A stretch of 64,000 nt of DNA from Phascolarctobacterium sp. (GTDB taxonomy: Bacteria > Bacillota > Negativicutes > Acidaminococcales > Acidaminococcaceae). Under the pieces are notes generated by a model. That model ran no database searches and was not told where the DNA came from. It worked only from the letters and a program-made list of their open reading frames with translations. The stretch lies in the NCBI GenBank assembly GCA_017623055.1, contig JAGAPX010000012.1, forward strand, positions 1-64,000, written 5' to 3'. Each line of letters begins with the position of its first letter. The first letter of the stretch is position 1. The translations under genes were made by a program, and so were the position numbers. Of this stretch, positions 42,473 through 50,710 are shown piece after piece.

Positions 42473-43588
42473 TCACAATTCCTTCTCCACCAGTTTCAAC
42501 GCACTGTCAATTACAGCATCCATATCATAATATTTGTACTCACCCAAGCGTCCACCAAAGATTACTTTGCTTTCTGCTTCAGCAAGTTTTTTATATCCTT
42601 CGTACAGCTTGCCGTTACGTTCATCGTTTACCGGATAGTAAGGTTCATCCCCTACTTTCCATTCACTACTGTACTCTCTGCTAATTACAGTCTTGGGTAA
42701 GTCATTACCTTCTTCATCCTTGCCAAACTCAAACCATTTGTGTTCAATAATCCGTGTCCAAGGAGTTTCTGGATCCGTATAGTTCACTGCAGCGTTGCCC
42801 TGGAAGTTAGGTTTATCAAGCACCTCGTTTTCAAAACGCACGCTGCGGTATTCCAAGTTACCCAGTTTATAATCAAAGTAAGCATCAATGGCGCCAGTGT
42901 AGATAACTTTTTCTGCCAACTTATCCAGTTCTTCTTTATTTTCTAAATAATCAACACCTAAACGCACTTCAATGCCTTCAAGCATATTGGCAACCATTTT
43001 GGTATAACCACCAACAGGAATACCTTGGTACAAAGCGTTGAAGTAATTATTGTCAAAAGTCAAACGTACAGGCAAACGTTTAATGATGAATGCAGGCAGT
43101 TCTGTACAAGGTCTGCCCCATTGCTTTTCGGTATAGCCTTTAATGAGCTTTTCGTAGATGTCAGTTCCAACTAGGGAAATTGCTTGTTCTTCTAAATTTA
43201 GAGGTTCAGTAATTCCTGCTTCATGCTTTTGTTCTTCAATCTTAGCTTCCGCTTCTTCCGGAGTTACCACACCCCACATTTTATTAAATGTGTACATATT
43301 AAAAGGCAGGCTGAATAATTCTCCCTTGTAATTTGCAACAGGAGAATTAGTAAAACAATTAAACTCTGCAAATTGGGTAACGTACTCCCAAACGTGCTTC
43401 AAGTTTGTATGGAAGATATGCGCACCGTAAACGTGTACGTTAATGCCTTCAATTTTTTCAGTATAGACATTGCCGGCAATGTTATTGCGTTTATCTATAA
43501 CTAAAACTTTTTTACCTCGCGCCTTTGCTTGTTGTGCAAATACTGCACCAAACAAACCACTACCAACTACTAAATAATCGTATTGCAT
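42473..43588 (-). CDS. glf: UDP-galactopyranose mutase
   Basis: A 371-aa flavoprotein converting UDP-galactopyranose to UDP-galactofuranose for surface glycans. FAD loop VVGSGLFGAVFAQQ, GKKVLVIDKRNNIAGN, and HVYGAHIFHTN are classic. The C-terminal FGGRLGEYKYYDMD block is conserved. The start at 43588 follows GGTGGAAAG. It implies a Galf-containing O-antigen or capsule. Confidence 0.97.
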   Translation of the reverse strand: MQYDYLVVGSGLFGAVFAQQAKARGKKVLVIDKRNNIAGNVYTEKIEGINVHVYGAHIFHTNLKHVWEYVTQFAEFNCFTNSPVANYKGELFSLPFNMYTFNKMWGVVTPEEAEAKIEEQKHEAGITEPLNLEEQAISLVGTDIYEKLIKGYTEKQWGRPCTELPAFIIKRLPVRLTFDNNYFNALYQGIPVGGYTKMVANMLEGIEVRLGVDYLENKEELDKLAEKVIYTGAIDAYFDYKLGNLEYRSVRFENEVLDKPNFQGNAAVNYTDPETPWTRIIEHKWFEFGKDEEGNDLPKTVISREYSSEWKVGDEPYYPVNDERNGKLYEGYKKLAEAESKVIFGGRLGEYKYYDMDAVIDSALKLVEKEL

Positions 43589-43633
43589 AAAACTTTCCAC
43601 CTTTTTAACAAGCATCTTAAGCTGTTAGATTAC

Positions 43634-44680
43634 TTACAACCACTTAAACTTTCTATTTTTATATAAGTTTCTTTTTGCCAAACTTCTCAAAGTTTTCTCT
43701 TTTCTGTTATATACTTTGAGCAAAATATCAAAAAGTGCTTTGTTTTTCATTTTCATAGCACCATACATCCATGTCCCAAATACAGAAATCATTGAGTTTT
43801 TATACACTTTGTCGGATTCAGACTGCCTAACTATTTCTTCAGAAAATATTTCAAAATATTCTTTTGTTAAGTCTTCCTTAATCCTGCCATAATTCCAAAG
43901 ATTACCTCTGAAACGATGCACAATGTATGTTTGTTTCAACTCAACAAAATTCATTTGTTCAACAAAAGATTTTATTTCATCATATTCCTTATGTAACATC
44001 ATTACTTTTTCTTTTGTTGCAATCTTAACAGAAGAATTAGAGTTGTCTTGTCTGTAGTTTAGATATGCTTTAGGAGTTAAAACTGCTCTATTCGCCAAAG
44101 CAGCAGTTTTAAAATTAAAAGAAGTATCTTGATAAGATGCACCTGGAGTACTTAAGAATTTGATTTCATTTGCTGTTAGAAAACTTCTTTTATAAATTGC
44201 AGACCATATAGAAGGTGCTCGCCACAATATTTGTTCCTTAGCATTGTCTCTATCTGAAACAACTTTATCAATGCGTAAATTGTTATAATACTTGAATACA
44301 TCTTTTGATTTTTCCCAATACAAATTGTAATTGGACTTAACTATATCCGCATCGTATTCTTTGGCTAACAAATATAACTCTTCAAACATATTTGTATTAA
44401 TAAAATCATCAGATTCTACGATGCCAATATACTCACCTTTCGCAATTTCCATACCCTTATTCATAGAATCGCCATAGCCACTATTAGGTTTATCAATAAC
44501 CACAATACGTTGGTCATTTTGAGCGAATTTTTTTATTATCTCCAAAGAACTATCTTTAGAACCATCATTTATACATATTATTTCTATATCAGTTAATGTT
44601 TGATTAACTATACTTCCTAAACATTTATCCAAGAACTTTTCTACATTACATATAGGAACAAGAACTGACACTTTAATCAT
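43634..44680 (-). CDS. Family 2 glycosyltransferase
   Basis: A 348-aa GT-A enzyme. VLVPICNVEKFLDKCLGSIVNQTLTDIEIICINDGSKD opens the nucleotide-sugar domain, and ESDDFIN supplies the DxD-like metal site. A C-terminal basic region may bind membrane or acceptor. GGGAGG lies before the ATG. It is the first gene of the minus operon that runs to rmlB, and faces a second GT2 gene across a candidate invertible promoter. Confidence 0.9.
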   Translation of the reverse strand: MIKVSVLVPICNVEKFLDKCLGSIVNQTLTDIEIICINDGSKDSSLEIIKKFAQNDQRIVVIDKPNSGYGDSMNKGMEIAKGEYIGIVESDDFINTNMFEELYLLAKEYDADIVKSNYNLYWEKSKDVFKYYNNLRIDKVVSDRDNAKEQILWRAPSIWSAIYKRSFLTANEIKFLSTPGASYQDTSFNFKTAALANRAVLTPKAYLNYRQDNSNSSVKIATKEKVMMLHKEYDEIKSFVEQMNFVELKQTYIVHRFRGNLWNYGRIKEDLTKEYFEIFSEEIVRQSESDKVYKNSMISVFGTWMYGAMKMKNKALFDILLKVYNRKEKTLRSLAKRNLYKNRKFKWL

Positions 44681-44723
44681 CGCGTTTCCTCCCTCTCATA
44701 ATATATGCCATCATAAAAAACCG

Positions 44724-44851
44724 AAAAGTACACCTTTTGGTACGTCTCCAAACATTTCTTGCAAGAGTTGTTTTTCGTAGTATATTACTGAAAACGTCTA
44801 CAATCTGTGTTATAATGTAGGAAAAAACAGCGTACCAAAAGGTGTACTTTT
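44724..44851. repeat. Perfect 21-bp inverted repeat flanking a promoter: candidate phase-variable inverton
   Basis: The left arm at 44724-44744 (AAAAGTACACC...GGTACG) is the exact reverse complement of the right arm at 44831-44851. They enclose 86 bp that carries an extended -10 promoter pointing right. The segment lies between divergent glycosyltransferase operons. No stable single hairpin function explains arms 86 bp apart, whereas site-specific inversion of a promoter is a known way to switch surface polysaccharide loci. No recombinase gene is in the window. Confidence 0.7.
44788..44816 (+). promoter_or_regulatory. Promoter inside the inverted-repeat segment, facing the plus-strand genes
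   Basis: Extended -10 TGTTATAAT (TATAAT at 44811-44816) and CTGAAA (44788-44793) at 17 bp. Transcription would start near 44823, just before the right arm. Confidence 0.7.
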
Positions 44852-44908
44852 TTGCATTCTAACCTGTGTTGTACACCAAGATTTAAATTTAAGGTGGTGT
44901 AAATCCCT

Positions 44909-45847
44909 ATGCCCGAAATTTCTGTTATCATCCCAGTGTATAATGTTGAAGACTGGTTACCAAAGTGTCTTGATAGTGTACTTAAGCAAACATTCTGTGA
45001 CTTTGAGGCGATTTGTATCAACGATGGTTCACCTGATAATAGTCTTAAAATTTTAGAACAATACGCCAAATCCGATGCCAGAATAAAAATCATATCTCAA
45101 AAAAACCAAGGGCTCTCAATGGCTAGAAATAACGGATTTTTAAACTCAACTGGTAAGTACATATACTTTTTAGATTCTGATGACGAAATTCATTACCAAA
45201 CATTAGAAATTGTTTACAAACTATCCCAAATGCATAATGCCAGATTAGTTTGTTGGGAATTCACCAGCAACGACATTAATAAGTTTCACAACAGAAAATT
45301 TGACATTAATAATCTAGATATTAATGTCTCACATTCACCTATTTCTCTTGGAACTCATAAAGAAAAATATAGCATTAATTTTAATGTATGTACAAAACTG
45401 TATAAACGTGAATTGCTAACTGGAATCGAATTTATTTCTGGAATACATTTTGAAGACGTCCCACACACATTTGCAATATTGTCCAAATATCCTAAGACCG
45501 TAGTCGTGCACGAGCAACTATATTTTTATAGAAGAAATCCAAACTCTATTACTAATCAAAAAGCAAATCCACAACAAATTAAAGATTACATTACTGGATT
45601 GCAGTATATATACGAACTATATGTTGATGCTAATATGCATAAAGAATTACAATTTTTATCTAAAAATTTTATTCCCAACATTTTGCAGCAACAATTAGGA
45701 CGTTGCCGGCATTCAACTACTGAAGTAAAACAAGAAATGTGGAAACTTCTAAACGAAGAATTCATATGGCTAGACTCTATAAATATGATTAGGTGGACTA
45801 ACCATAGAATTTTAAGATGTTGGCTTCATTTAAAATTCAATATATAA
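44909..45847 (+). CDS. Family 2 glycosyltransferase
   Basis: A 312-aa GT-A enzyme opening PEISVIIPVYNVEDWLPKCLDSVLKQTF, with NDGSPDNS and FLDSDDEIH (DxD) motifs. A basic C-terminal region follows. RBS AAGGTGG. It is the first gene of the rightward pair served by the promoter in the inverted-repeat segment. Codons are strikingly AT-rich compared with the metabolic genes of the window, as often seen in exchangeable glycan loci. Confidence 0.9.
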   Translation: MPEISVIIPVYNVEDWLPKCLDSVLKQTFCDFEAICINDGSPDNSLKILEQYAKSDARIKIISQKNQGLSMARNNGFLNSTGKYIYFLDSDDEIHYQTLEIVYKLSQMHNARLVCWEFTSNDINKFHNRKFDINNLDINVSHSPISLGTHKEKYSINFNVCTKLYKRELLTGIEFISGIHFEDVPHTFAILSKYPKTVVVHEQLYFYRRNPNSITNQKANPQQIKDYITGLQYIYELYVDANMHKELQFLSKNFIPNILQQQLGRCRHSTTEVKQEMWKLLNEEFIWLDSINMIRWTNHRILRCWLHLKFNI

Positions 45848-45918
45848 AACGTATCGAATCCATAAAACACATACAAATCTTAACATATTAATACTCACAT
45901 CTAGAAAGGAAAAGTACT

Positions 45919-46611
45919 ATGATAAAAGATAAAATTTATAACATATTACAAACACCAATAATATCACAGGTTCTATCTAAAAAACTAAACAAAAATCTAC
46001 TAATAGAAAACAGAAAAATTGCACTACAAAAATACGGGTTTGATACTATAAAAACAATAGATTCTGCTTTAACAAAAAATCAAATTTTATACTTTGCGGA
46101 CTTTGGAACATTGCTAGGTATTGTTAGAGAAAATGGTTTCATCAAACATGATTTAGATATGGATTTCGGTATAATTGAAAATCAACATTTTTCTTGGAGC
46201 AAATTAGAAAAATTAATGCTAGCTAATAACATATTAAAAGTAAGACAATTCATTTATAAAGGAATTATTACAGAGCAAACTTATCGTTTTGAAAATTTAA
46301 CCATAGATTTTTTCTTACACTTTAGAGATGATAAAAATGATTTTGCATACGAGTATTACAAGCAGAAAAAATATCCTTATAAATCAAACAATGAATTCTC
46401 TGTTGCTAAATGGAACTTATATAAATTTGATAATATCGAACGTAGACGTGTTAATGAAATCGAAATAAATATTCCGTGCGATCCCGAAAAATATTTGGAA
46501 AGCATATACTCCACAAATTGGAGAATTCCCAATGCAAGATGGAAATCTTGTGATGGTCAGGGTTGGACTATATTAAATAACGAAATTGCTACAATGGTCC
46601 CGTTTGATTAA
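45919..46611 (+). CDS. LicD-like nucleotidyltransferase-fold protein
   Basis: A 230-aa protein. FADFGTLLGIVRENGFIKHD (near 60-78) and HDLDMDFG (77-84) match the LicD-type GTLLG...D-x-D signature in degenerate form; the usual WDDDID is HDLDMD. It probably transfers a phosphorylated alcohol or related group to a surface sugar. Very AT-rich. It is 71 bp after the GT2 gene and followed by a terminator. The fold is fairly clear; the substrate is not. Confidence 0.72.
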   Translation: MIKDKIYNILQTPIISQVLSKKLNKNLLIENRKIALQKYGFDTIKTIDSALTKNQILYFADFGTLLGIVRENGFIKHDLDMDFGIIENQHFSWSKLEKLMLANNILKVRQFIYKGIITEQTYRFENLTIDFFLHFRDDKNDFAYEYYKQKKYPYKSNNEFSVAKWNLYKFDNIERRRVNEIEINIPCDPEKYLESIYSTNWRIPNARWKSCDGQGWTILNNEIATMVPFD

Positions 46612-46670
46612 AACAGTCTAATCTTTACAATCTGAATCCAAACAATACATTTAAGTTTTAGAAGCAGAAA

Positions 46671-46725
46671 TGGTCAAGAGATTGATTAGCCAAACTGCTA
46701 ATCTTCTCTTGACCATAAATTTTTT
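46671..46725. terminator. Terminator after the rightward GT2/LicD pair
   Basis: A long stem, TGGTCAAGAG-GATTAGC with GCTAATC-CTCTTGACCA, is followed by AAATTTTTT. Confidence 0.9.
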
Positions 46726-46784
46726 ATTAACTTGCCCCCAAAACCACAATATATCGAACTATAATTTGAACAAGTTCCATACAT

Positions 46785-47756
46785 TTACCATTTACCTTTT
46801 TCTCTAAACCAATACATCACATACAAAACAAAAAGCAAATTGTTTTTTAACAACCAGACATTTGTTGCTCGTTTATTCCCTTTAGTAGCATATCTGCCAT
46901 CAATAACATTTCTTATTTCACCAGCACGTCTACTAAAAGTACTATAGCCACCATCAGTAATGGCAAACCATTTAAGGTAATTTAGACATTGATGAGTTAA
47001 TGCTATGTTCCCATTAACGATGTTTTTTTCTATGATGAAGTTTTTTAATGCATCTGCAACCTTCAATACGCTTTTAAAATTCTTCTCAGACCTATTCTTA
47101 CTTAAACTCTGCGACGGTCTACGCAAATAATTGTATAAAGCTTCCTTTACAATCGCATATTTTTCTATATGTCTAAGATATTGCAAGTTAAACATTACAT
47201 CTTCATTGAAAGATATATCTTCTGAAAAATATACTTTCTTATTTTTCAAAATAGCAGCATCATACAACTTTGTAACGGGACCAGTAATTATAGGCATCAT
47301 GAACAAAGCACAAAAATCATCTTGCAGGTTCCCAGTAAGTTTTTCAGGAAACTTTCTTGCCTTAATTTTGTTCTTTTTTACATTTACGTCATTGATACCA
47401 CAAATGACCAAATCATAATCGTCACTTTGCAACGGTTCTACTAATTTCTTTACGTAATCCAAATCTACAATATCATCACTATCGATAAATAAAATTTTGG
47501 AACCAGTAGCAATACTTATCCCATAGTTTCTTGTGTAACTAACACCATGGTTTGTATTATGTACAACTTTTATTCTTTTATCCTTTTGGGCATACACATC
47601 TAGCACATCACCGGAACCATCGTTACTACCATCATCAATCAATATGATTTCAATATTTTTATAAGTTTGGTTGATGATAGAATCCAAACAAGCTTCCAAG
47701 TAATCTTTCGCATTATATACTGGTACAACTATTGAAACCAAAACATCTTTATCCAT
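46785..47756 (-). CDS. Family 2 glycosyltransferase
   Basis: A 323-aa GT-A enzyme with VSIVVPVYNAKDYLEACLDSIINQTYKNIEIILIDDGSNDGS and FIDSDDIVD. It is the last gene of the leftward LPS cluster, 15 bp after a family 9 glycosyltransferase gene. Probably adds a sugar to LPS core or O-antigen. Confidence 0.9.
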   Translation of the reverse strand: MDKDVLVSIVVPVYNAKDYLEACLDSIINQTYKNIEIILIDDGSNDGSGDVLDVYAQKDKRIKVVHNTNHGVSYTRNYGISIATGSKILFIDSDDIVDLDYVKKLVEPLQSDDYDLVICGINDVNVKKNKIKARKFPEKLTGNLQDDFCALFMMPIITGPVTKLYDAAILKNKKVYFSEDISFNEDVMFNLQYLRHIEKYAIVKEALYNYLRRPSQSLSKNRSEKNFKSVLKVADALKNFIIEKNIVNGNIALTHQCLNYLKWFAITDGGYSTFSRRAGEIRNVIDGRYATKGNKRATNVWLLKNNLLFVLYVMYWFREKGKW

Positions 47757-47771
47757 AACATTCCATCCTAA

Positions 47772-48854
47772 TTAGTTATTAGAAACACTTTCCAATTCAG
47801 CACATCGTAAAATAGTTTCAAACACTTTTTCCGGCGCAATATATTGCATACAACACTCGCCTTTAGGGCACACTACCTTATAGCAATTCTTACAAGGATA
47901 ATCGGCCGTAAGCATAATGCCTTTTTTACCCAAAGTACCATGCACTTCTGGTGAAGTAGAATTCATAAGTGTTATGGTAGGTACGTTTAATGAAGCTGCT
48001 ATATGTAACGGTCCAGTATCACCACCGACTACGACATCAGCTTTGTTCAGAACCATAATCATTTGTCTAAGAGATGTTTTACCAATCAAATCAACTAATT
48101 GACTGCCATTAACACTTGCTTTGATTTTCTTTAAAGCTTCCTTGTCTTTAGCATCACCCATAAACACAACTGCTTTATTATTTTCTACCGCTAATTGTGT
48201 TAATTTAATCCAATTTTTAACAGGGTAGTTTTTGCTTTCCCATGTTGTACTAAGAACAAAAATAATAAATCTATCACTATCTAATCCATTATTTTTCAAC
48301 AGACTTTCTGTTCTTTCTAACTCTTCTGCTCCAAAGTTCCAACCGTAATCAATATTCTTATTTACGAAATCATCAACATCAAACTTTTTATCAAGAGATT
48401 TTAAAGTCTCCAGTCCTTTTAAAATAACATTTTTGTCTTCTTTGCTAACCACATCGCTGCCAGGCAACCAAGGTGCTTTGGCAAGTTTAGGAGCACTACA
48501 TGCCTCTGCAAACATAGCAGCATCAAATTTCTCGTGTAAATTGATGACTATGTCATAATTTTCTTTTTGAAGTTTATTAGCTTTACTAAATTTCAACCAT
48601 TTGTTCAAACCAACCAAAGAATCTTTTCTACGAAAAATTCTTTTTGCAATCCTAAACCATAAATCTTTATAATCTTCAAAAACTAAAATTTTATCTATGA
48701 ATCGATTGCCCTCTAAAACAGTTTTAAATTTTTTAGTTACCAACCAATGTATTTCAAATTCTTCGTCAAAATTATTTTTTAAGGCAGAAGCTACCGGCAA
48801 AAATTTCACTACATCTCCCAGCGCACTTCCTCTAATAATTAAAACTTTCTTCAT
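47772..48854 (-). CDS. Family 9 glycosyltransferase (heptosyltransferase-like)
   Basis: A 360-aa GT-B enzyme. N-terminal KKVLIIRGSALGDVVKFLPVASALK and C-terminal VVGGDTGPLHIAASLNVPTITLMNSTSPEVHG are typical of ADP-heptose:LPS heptosyltransferases. A C-terminal Cys group (CKNCYKVVCPKGEC) matches the Cys group in the two other family 9 enzymes here (53284 and 54314). Likely acts on the outer part of the LPS core. Confidence 0.9.
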   Translation of the reverse strand: MKKVLIIRGSALGDVVKFLPVASALKNNFDEEFEIHWLVTKKFKTVLEGNRFIDKILVFEDYKDLWFRIAKRIFRRKDSLVGLNKWLKFSKANKLQKENYDIVINLHEKFDAAMFAEACSAPKLAKAPWLPGSDVVSKEDKNVILKGLETLKSLDKKFDVDDFVNKNIDYGWNFGAEELERTESLLKNNGLDSDRFIIFVLSTTWESKNYPVKNWIKLTQLAVENNKAVVFMGDAKDKEALKKIKASVNGSQLVDLIGKTSLRQMIMVLNKADVVVGGDTGPLHIAASLNVPTITLMNSTSPEVHGTLGKKGIMLTADYPCKNCYKVVCPKGECCMQYIAPEKVFETILRCAELESVSNN

Positions 48855-48869
48855 GTCCTCTACTCCAAC

Positions 48870-49892
48870 TTATTCTACAACAAACTCTACACCAGTTTCT
48901 TTCATCAAACCAATGTAAGCGTTGTTTTTATTTGCACCATTAGGATTAGCAAGGCTAACGCACTTAATGCTTCTACCGGTAACCTTTTCTGCAATGATCA
49001 AGGTAGTAGTTTGGTAGCTAACTACTTCTTTGATGCAAGGTTCTTTAGTTAAAATAATCTCAATAGGCAGCTTGCTATCGTTGATTATAATTTCAGGGTA
49101 ATTCTTTTTAACGTAATCTATTTTCTCATCCTTTTCATTGGGATGCGGTTTATAGATTACTTTTTTATTTTCAGGCAGGTCTTTCATCAAATTAGCAAGA
49201 TACTGTTTTTCAACTGCCTCCGGAATAATAGGTTGGCTCAAAAATACGATATAATCATAATCGTGTAATTCTTGTTTCAACAATCCTGCCTTTCCCAACT
49301 TATCCATAGCAGTTTTAATCATATCTCTGTCAATATCAAACACTTTAGGAGATTTTCTCTTTAAAAGCTGTGGCATAAAAAGATAATCGCCTAAGCTCGC
49401 CTTGTTTTCCCCCAAAGCGATGGTGTTAATGGGGAAATCTGAACTTATACCAAAAGTCATTGCAGCAAGCTTAATTTGCATTTCGTGGAACTTTGCTTTG
49501 TGGTAAGGACGTTTTCTGTCTTCATTATAGTAAGACCACATACCATCATCAAGCCTGTAAAAATGTTTCATATCCAACGCACTCAAAAGCAGTTGATCTG
49601 CTACATTTACGTCGCTACCAACAAAGGCTTCGTCAAATTGCAGAGGCTTCATTTTTTCTTTTATATATTTAGCCTGTTGAGTATTCATCTTCTCTACCAA
49701 AGAAAATACTTCTTTGAATCCACCTTCAGTAGATGACATATAGCTCATTACAGCGCATTCCTTCCACTTTGAAAATCCATGAGGATGCACTAACGCTAAA
49801 TAATTATCATCATTAACAAACTTTGAATTAGCCAATATAAACGCTGACATCAAATGCAGTGGCGAATTAACCACAAACAAATTCTTTGCCAT
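48870..49892 (-). CDS. Putative glycosyltransferase of the polysialyltransferase/GT52-like group
   Basis: A 340-aa protein opening NLFVVNSPLHLMSAFILANS, a pattern of alpha-2,8-polysialyltransferase and lipooligosaccharide sialyltransferase-like families. KVIYKPHPNEKDE and the late SYQTTTLIIAEKVTG fit the GT-B nucleotide-sugar half. Sialic acid synthesis genes are absent from the window, so another sugar is possible. It lies between two LPS glycosyltransferase genes with 15-17 bp gaps. Confidence 0.6.
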   Translation of the reverse strand: MAKNLFVVNSPLHLMSAFILANSKFVNDDNYLALVHPHGFSKWKECAVMSYMSSTEGGFKEVFSLVEKMNTQQAKYIKEKMKPLQFDEAFVGSDVNVADQLLLSALDMKHFYRLDDGMWSYYNEDRKRPYHKAKFHEMQIKLAAMTFGISSDFPINTIALGENKASLGDYLFMPQLLKRKSPKVFDIDRDMIKTAMDKLGKAGLLKQELHDYDYIVFLSQPIIPEAVEKQYLANLMKDLPENKKVIYKPHPNEKDEKIDYVKKNYPEIIINDSKLPIEIILTKEPCIKEVVSYQTTTLIIAEKVTGRSIKCVSLANPNGANKNNAYIGLMKETGVEFVVE

Positions 49893-49909
49893 AAACCTTC
49901 TCCTAAAAA

Positions 49910-50689
49910 CTATCTCAACAACTTTAACTTCACATATTTATTCAACGTATAATTTGCATAATTAAGACACAGTACAAATCCTAACCATCCCTCTAAAAAA
50001 CCTTTTTTCAAAATATACATCTTAAAAAAAGCCAAAAATGGTCTAAAAACTATGTCTTTAATTATACTTACTTTCTTATCTTTAATCCTATAGTTTTGTG
50101 CAGCAATACTAGAATACATATTCATTTTCGCAACATATTGATCAAAATCAGTATAAGTAAAGTGTTTCAAATAACCATCTAGTGTAATAATTGGCAAGTC
50201 ACCCACTGGTCTTTCATGTACTTTATCCTTCCATTTTACCTTGTTCTTAGGAAATAATCTGATAACACTGTCTGGTGCCAAAACTCCATACTTAAAATCT
50301 TTTCCAAAGGCACTATTTCTTCTAATAAATCTATACACTGCATTCTTAGAAGTAGGTACTATTTCAACAATTCCCTTGCACAGCTCCTCGTTCATTCGCT
50401 CGTCTGCGTCAAGATAAAGAACCCATTCTGTATCAACGTGCTCTAAAGCAAAATTACGTTGTGCTGCAAAGTCATTATCCCATGCACGATATACTACTTT
50501 CGAACCATTTTTCTTGGCAAGTTCTACAGTCTTATCTGTACTACCAGAATCCACAATCAATACTTTATCAGTAACTTGTTTGGCGTTAGCAATGACATCA
50601 ACAATATTCATTTCTTCGTTTTTTGTGAGGATAACTACCGTTAAATTACTAACCATATTATCTTTCTTAACACCATGCTTCAAAAACAT
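49910..50689 (-). CDS. LPS core glycosyltransferase, WaaE/KdtX-type family 2
   Basis: A 259-aa GT-A enzyme: LTVVILTKNEEMNIVDVIANA, DSGSTDKTVELAKK, RNFALEHVDTEWVLYLDADERM are the WaaE/KdtX signature. The C-terminal half has aromatic, membrane-associating stretches. The start may be 50689 (AAGGA upstream) or 50656 (MVSNLTVV); the second fits family length better but has a weak site. Expected to add glucose or heptose-linked sugar to the inner core. Confidence 0.88.
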   Translation of the reverse strand: MFLKHGVKKDNMVSNLTVVILTKNEEMNIVDVIANAKQVTDKVLIVDSGSTDKTVELAKKNGSKVVYRAWDNDFAAQRNFALEHVDTEWVLYLDADERMNEELCKGIVEIVPTSKNAVYRFIRRNSAFGKDFKYGVLAPDSVIRLFPKNKVKWKDKVHERPVGDLPIITLDGYLKHFTYTDFDQYVAKMNMYSSIAAQNYRIKDKKVSIIKDIVFRPFLAFFKMYILKKGFLEGWLGFVLCLNYANYTLNKYVKLKLLR

Positions 50690-50710
50690 TGATTATTTCA
50701 TCCTTCAACT

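Noticed and set aside
44724-44851. Inverted repeat as a simple transcription terminator pair
   Set aside because: Each arm alone makes only a weak 4-5 bp hairpin, and 21 bp of perfect identity across 86 bp is not needed for termination. A duplicated operator or leader remains possible and is stated in the finding.
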